From assembly GCA_030604975.1 (NCBI GenBank), contig JAUVUV010000156.1, forward strand, positions 1-5,828: a stretch of DNA of 5,828 bases. Direction: 5' to 3'. Positions 5,184-5,828 of the stretch are shown here, in pieces. Each line of letters starts with the position of its first letter. Positions within the stretch are counted from its first letter, which is position 1. This stretch comes from Candidatus Glassiibacteriota bacterium. Lineage in GTDB: Bacteria; Gemmatimonadota; Glassbacteria; GWA2-58-10. The translations under genes were made by a program, and so were the position numbers. Below the pieces are notes generated by a model. That model worked only from the letters and a program-made list of their open reading frames with translations. It made no database searches and was not told the DNA's origin.

Positions 5184-5828
5184 CTAAAGGAACCTGCCCG
5201 GCGAAAAGGGTGAACTGATCTTGCGCTTACCGGAGAAGAGTTCTTTCGCGGCCAATGTTCCCACTGAGGGGCTGGTGGTTACTCCGTGCCCGCCAAGGCC
5301 GGCCACCCAGTAGAAACCCTCCACCTGGGGGTCCCAGCCGATCACGAATTTTTTATCTGGGGCAAATGTCCGCAGGCCGGCCCAGGACCTGGCAATCGGG
5401 AGATCGAGAAGCTGTGGGAAAGAGTCTGAAATCGTGTGGGCCAGCAGATCCTGCACTTCCTCGTCCACGGGCGGGATTCCAGGCGCTGAGGGTGTTTCAT
5501 CGCAGGGGCTCAGAAGCAGACCTGCGGACTCGGGCCGGAAATAGACCTCGTTCGAAATATCCCAGACAAAAGGCCACCCCTGATCGACCCAGCCAAGCTC
5601 GCCCGTGTAGTAAAGATGCCTGCGCATGGGGGTGAATTTTATTGGCAGCGCTCCGGCGAGTTCGGCTATCATGGAAACCCAGGGCCCCGAGGCGTTTACC
5701 ACTGCAGACGTAGGGATAAAACCTTTGCTTGTTTCCACACCCGCCACTTTGCCCTTATCCACCTCGATAGCGAGCACTTCGCATTCAGTCTCCAGCCGGA
5801 CGCCTTTTGCCCTGGCCGCGCTGTAAAA
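5184..5828 (-). CDS. FAD-dependent oxidoreductase, DAO family (C-terminal part)
   Basis: The minus strand is open from the right window edge to a TAG at 5184-5186, giving 214 residues; the N-terminus with the dinucleotide-binding GxGxxG lies outside. The visible part opens with SAARAKGVRLE and VDKGKVAGVETSKG, then VVNASGPW (43-50), the usual start of the substrate-binding half. RSWAGLRTFAPD (147-158), FVIGWDP, and WVAGLGGHGVTTSPSVG (174-190) follow; the last is the C-terminal FAD-binding segment. The tail SPFSPGRFL matches the common end of this family. These enzymes (glycine, sarcosine and D-amino acid oxidases or dehydrogenases, PF01266) oxidise amines with FAD. The substrate cannot be assigned. 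At about 370-390 residues for the family, a little over half is visible. It stops 43 bases from the DUF302 stop on the opposite strand, so the two are not co-transcribed. Confidence 0.9.
   Translation of the reverse strand, partial: FYSAARAKGVRLETECEVLAIEVDKGKVAGVETSKGFIPTSAVVNASGPWVSMIAELAGALPIKFTPMRRHLYYTGELGWVDQGWPFVWDISNEVYFRPESAGLLLSPCDETPSAPGIPPVDEEVQDLLAHTISDSFPQLLDLPIARSWAGLRTFAPDKKFVIGWDPQVEGFYWVAGLGGHGVTTSPSVGTLAAKELFSGKRKISSPFSPGRFL

Noticed and set aside
5255..5826. Plus-strand open frames opposite the FAD oxidoreductase
   Set aside because: They are Arg, Pro and Ser-rich translations of the complement of a clear DAO-family gene.
1..5828. CRISPR array, tRNA, rRNA or insertion sequence
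   Set aside because: No regularly spaced repeats, cloverleaf with a GTTCRA-type arm, rRNA motifs or transposase were seen.

Overview
This is a bacterial window of moderate GC with strong AGGAGG-type ribosome binding sites. Gene style (Tat-like aldo/keto reductases, PRX-like redoxins, DUF302, a REP-like palindrome) would fit an environmental genome from a group such as the FCB superphylum or Planctomycetes. That placement is an impression from gene style; nothing here is taxonomically diagnostic.

Layout. (1) Positions 1-105 hold the last 34 codons of an unidentified gene. (2) Positions 280-2269 hold two tandem paralogous aldo/keto reductases. Both carry a Tat-like N-terminus in which the second arginine is serine, and both have a nearly identical translation start region. 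They end at a strong rho-independent terminator (2344-2382) preceded by a second hairpin. (3) A promoter at 2449-2477 (TTGGAA, 17 bp spacer, TATAAT) opens a co-directional cluster: an exported DsbD-alpha-like protein, an exported PRX-like redoxin, a small thioredoxin-fold-like protein, a decayed second redoxin, and a DUF302 protein. A REP-like palindrome sits between the last two. (4) The right edge holds the C-terminal part of a DAO-family FAD oxidoreductase on the minus strand, converging on the DUF302 gene.

The 2.5-5.1 kb cluster looks like a thiol-redox module. The DsbD-alpha-like protein has a CxxxC pair, the redoxin has CPFV plus a C-terminal Gly-Cys, and the small protein has CPSH. No membrane electron-transfer partner (DsbD beta domain or CcdA) is in the window, so the source of reducing power is unknown. 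The most notable observation is the redoxin remnant at 4476-4684. Its N- and C-terminal ends are both recognisable, but the catalytic middle is deleted, the frame changes, and the start codon appears lost. I do not see a clearly novel system; the best leads are this remnant, the partnerless DsbD-alpha protein, and the paired Tat-like reductases.
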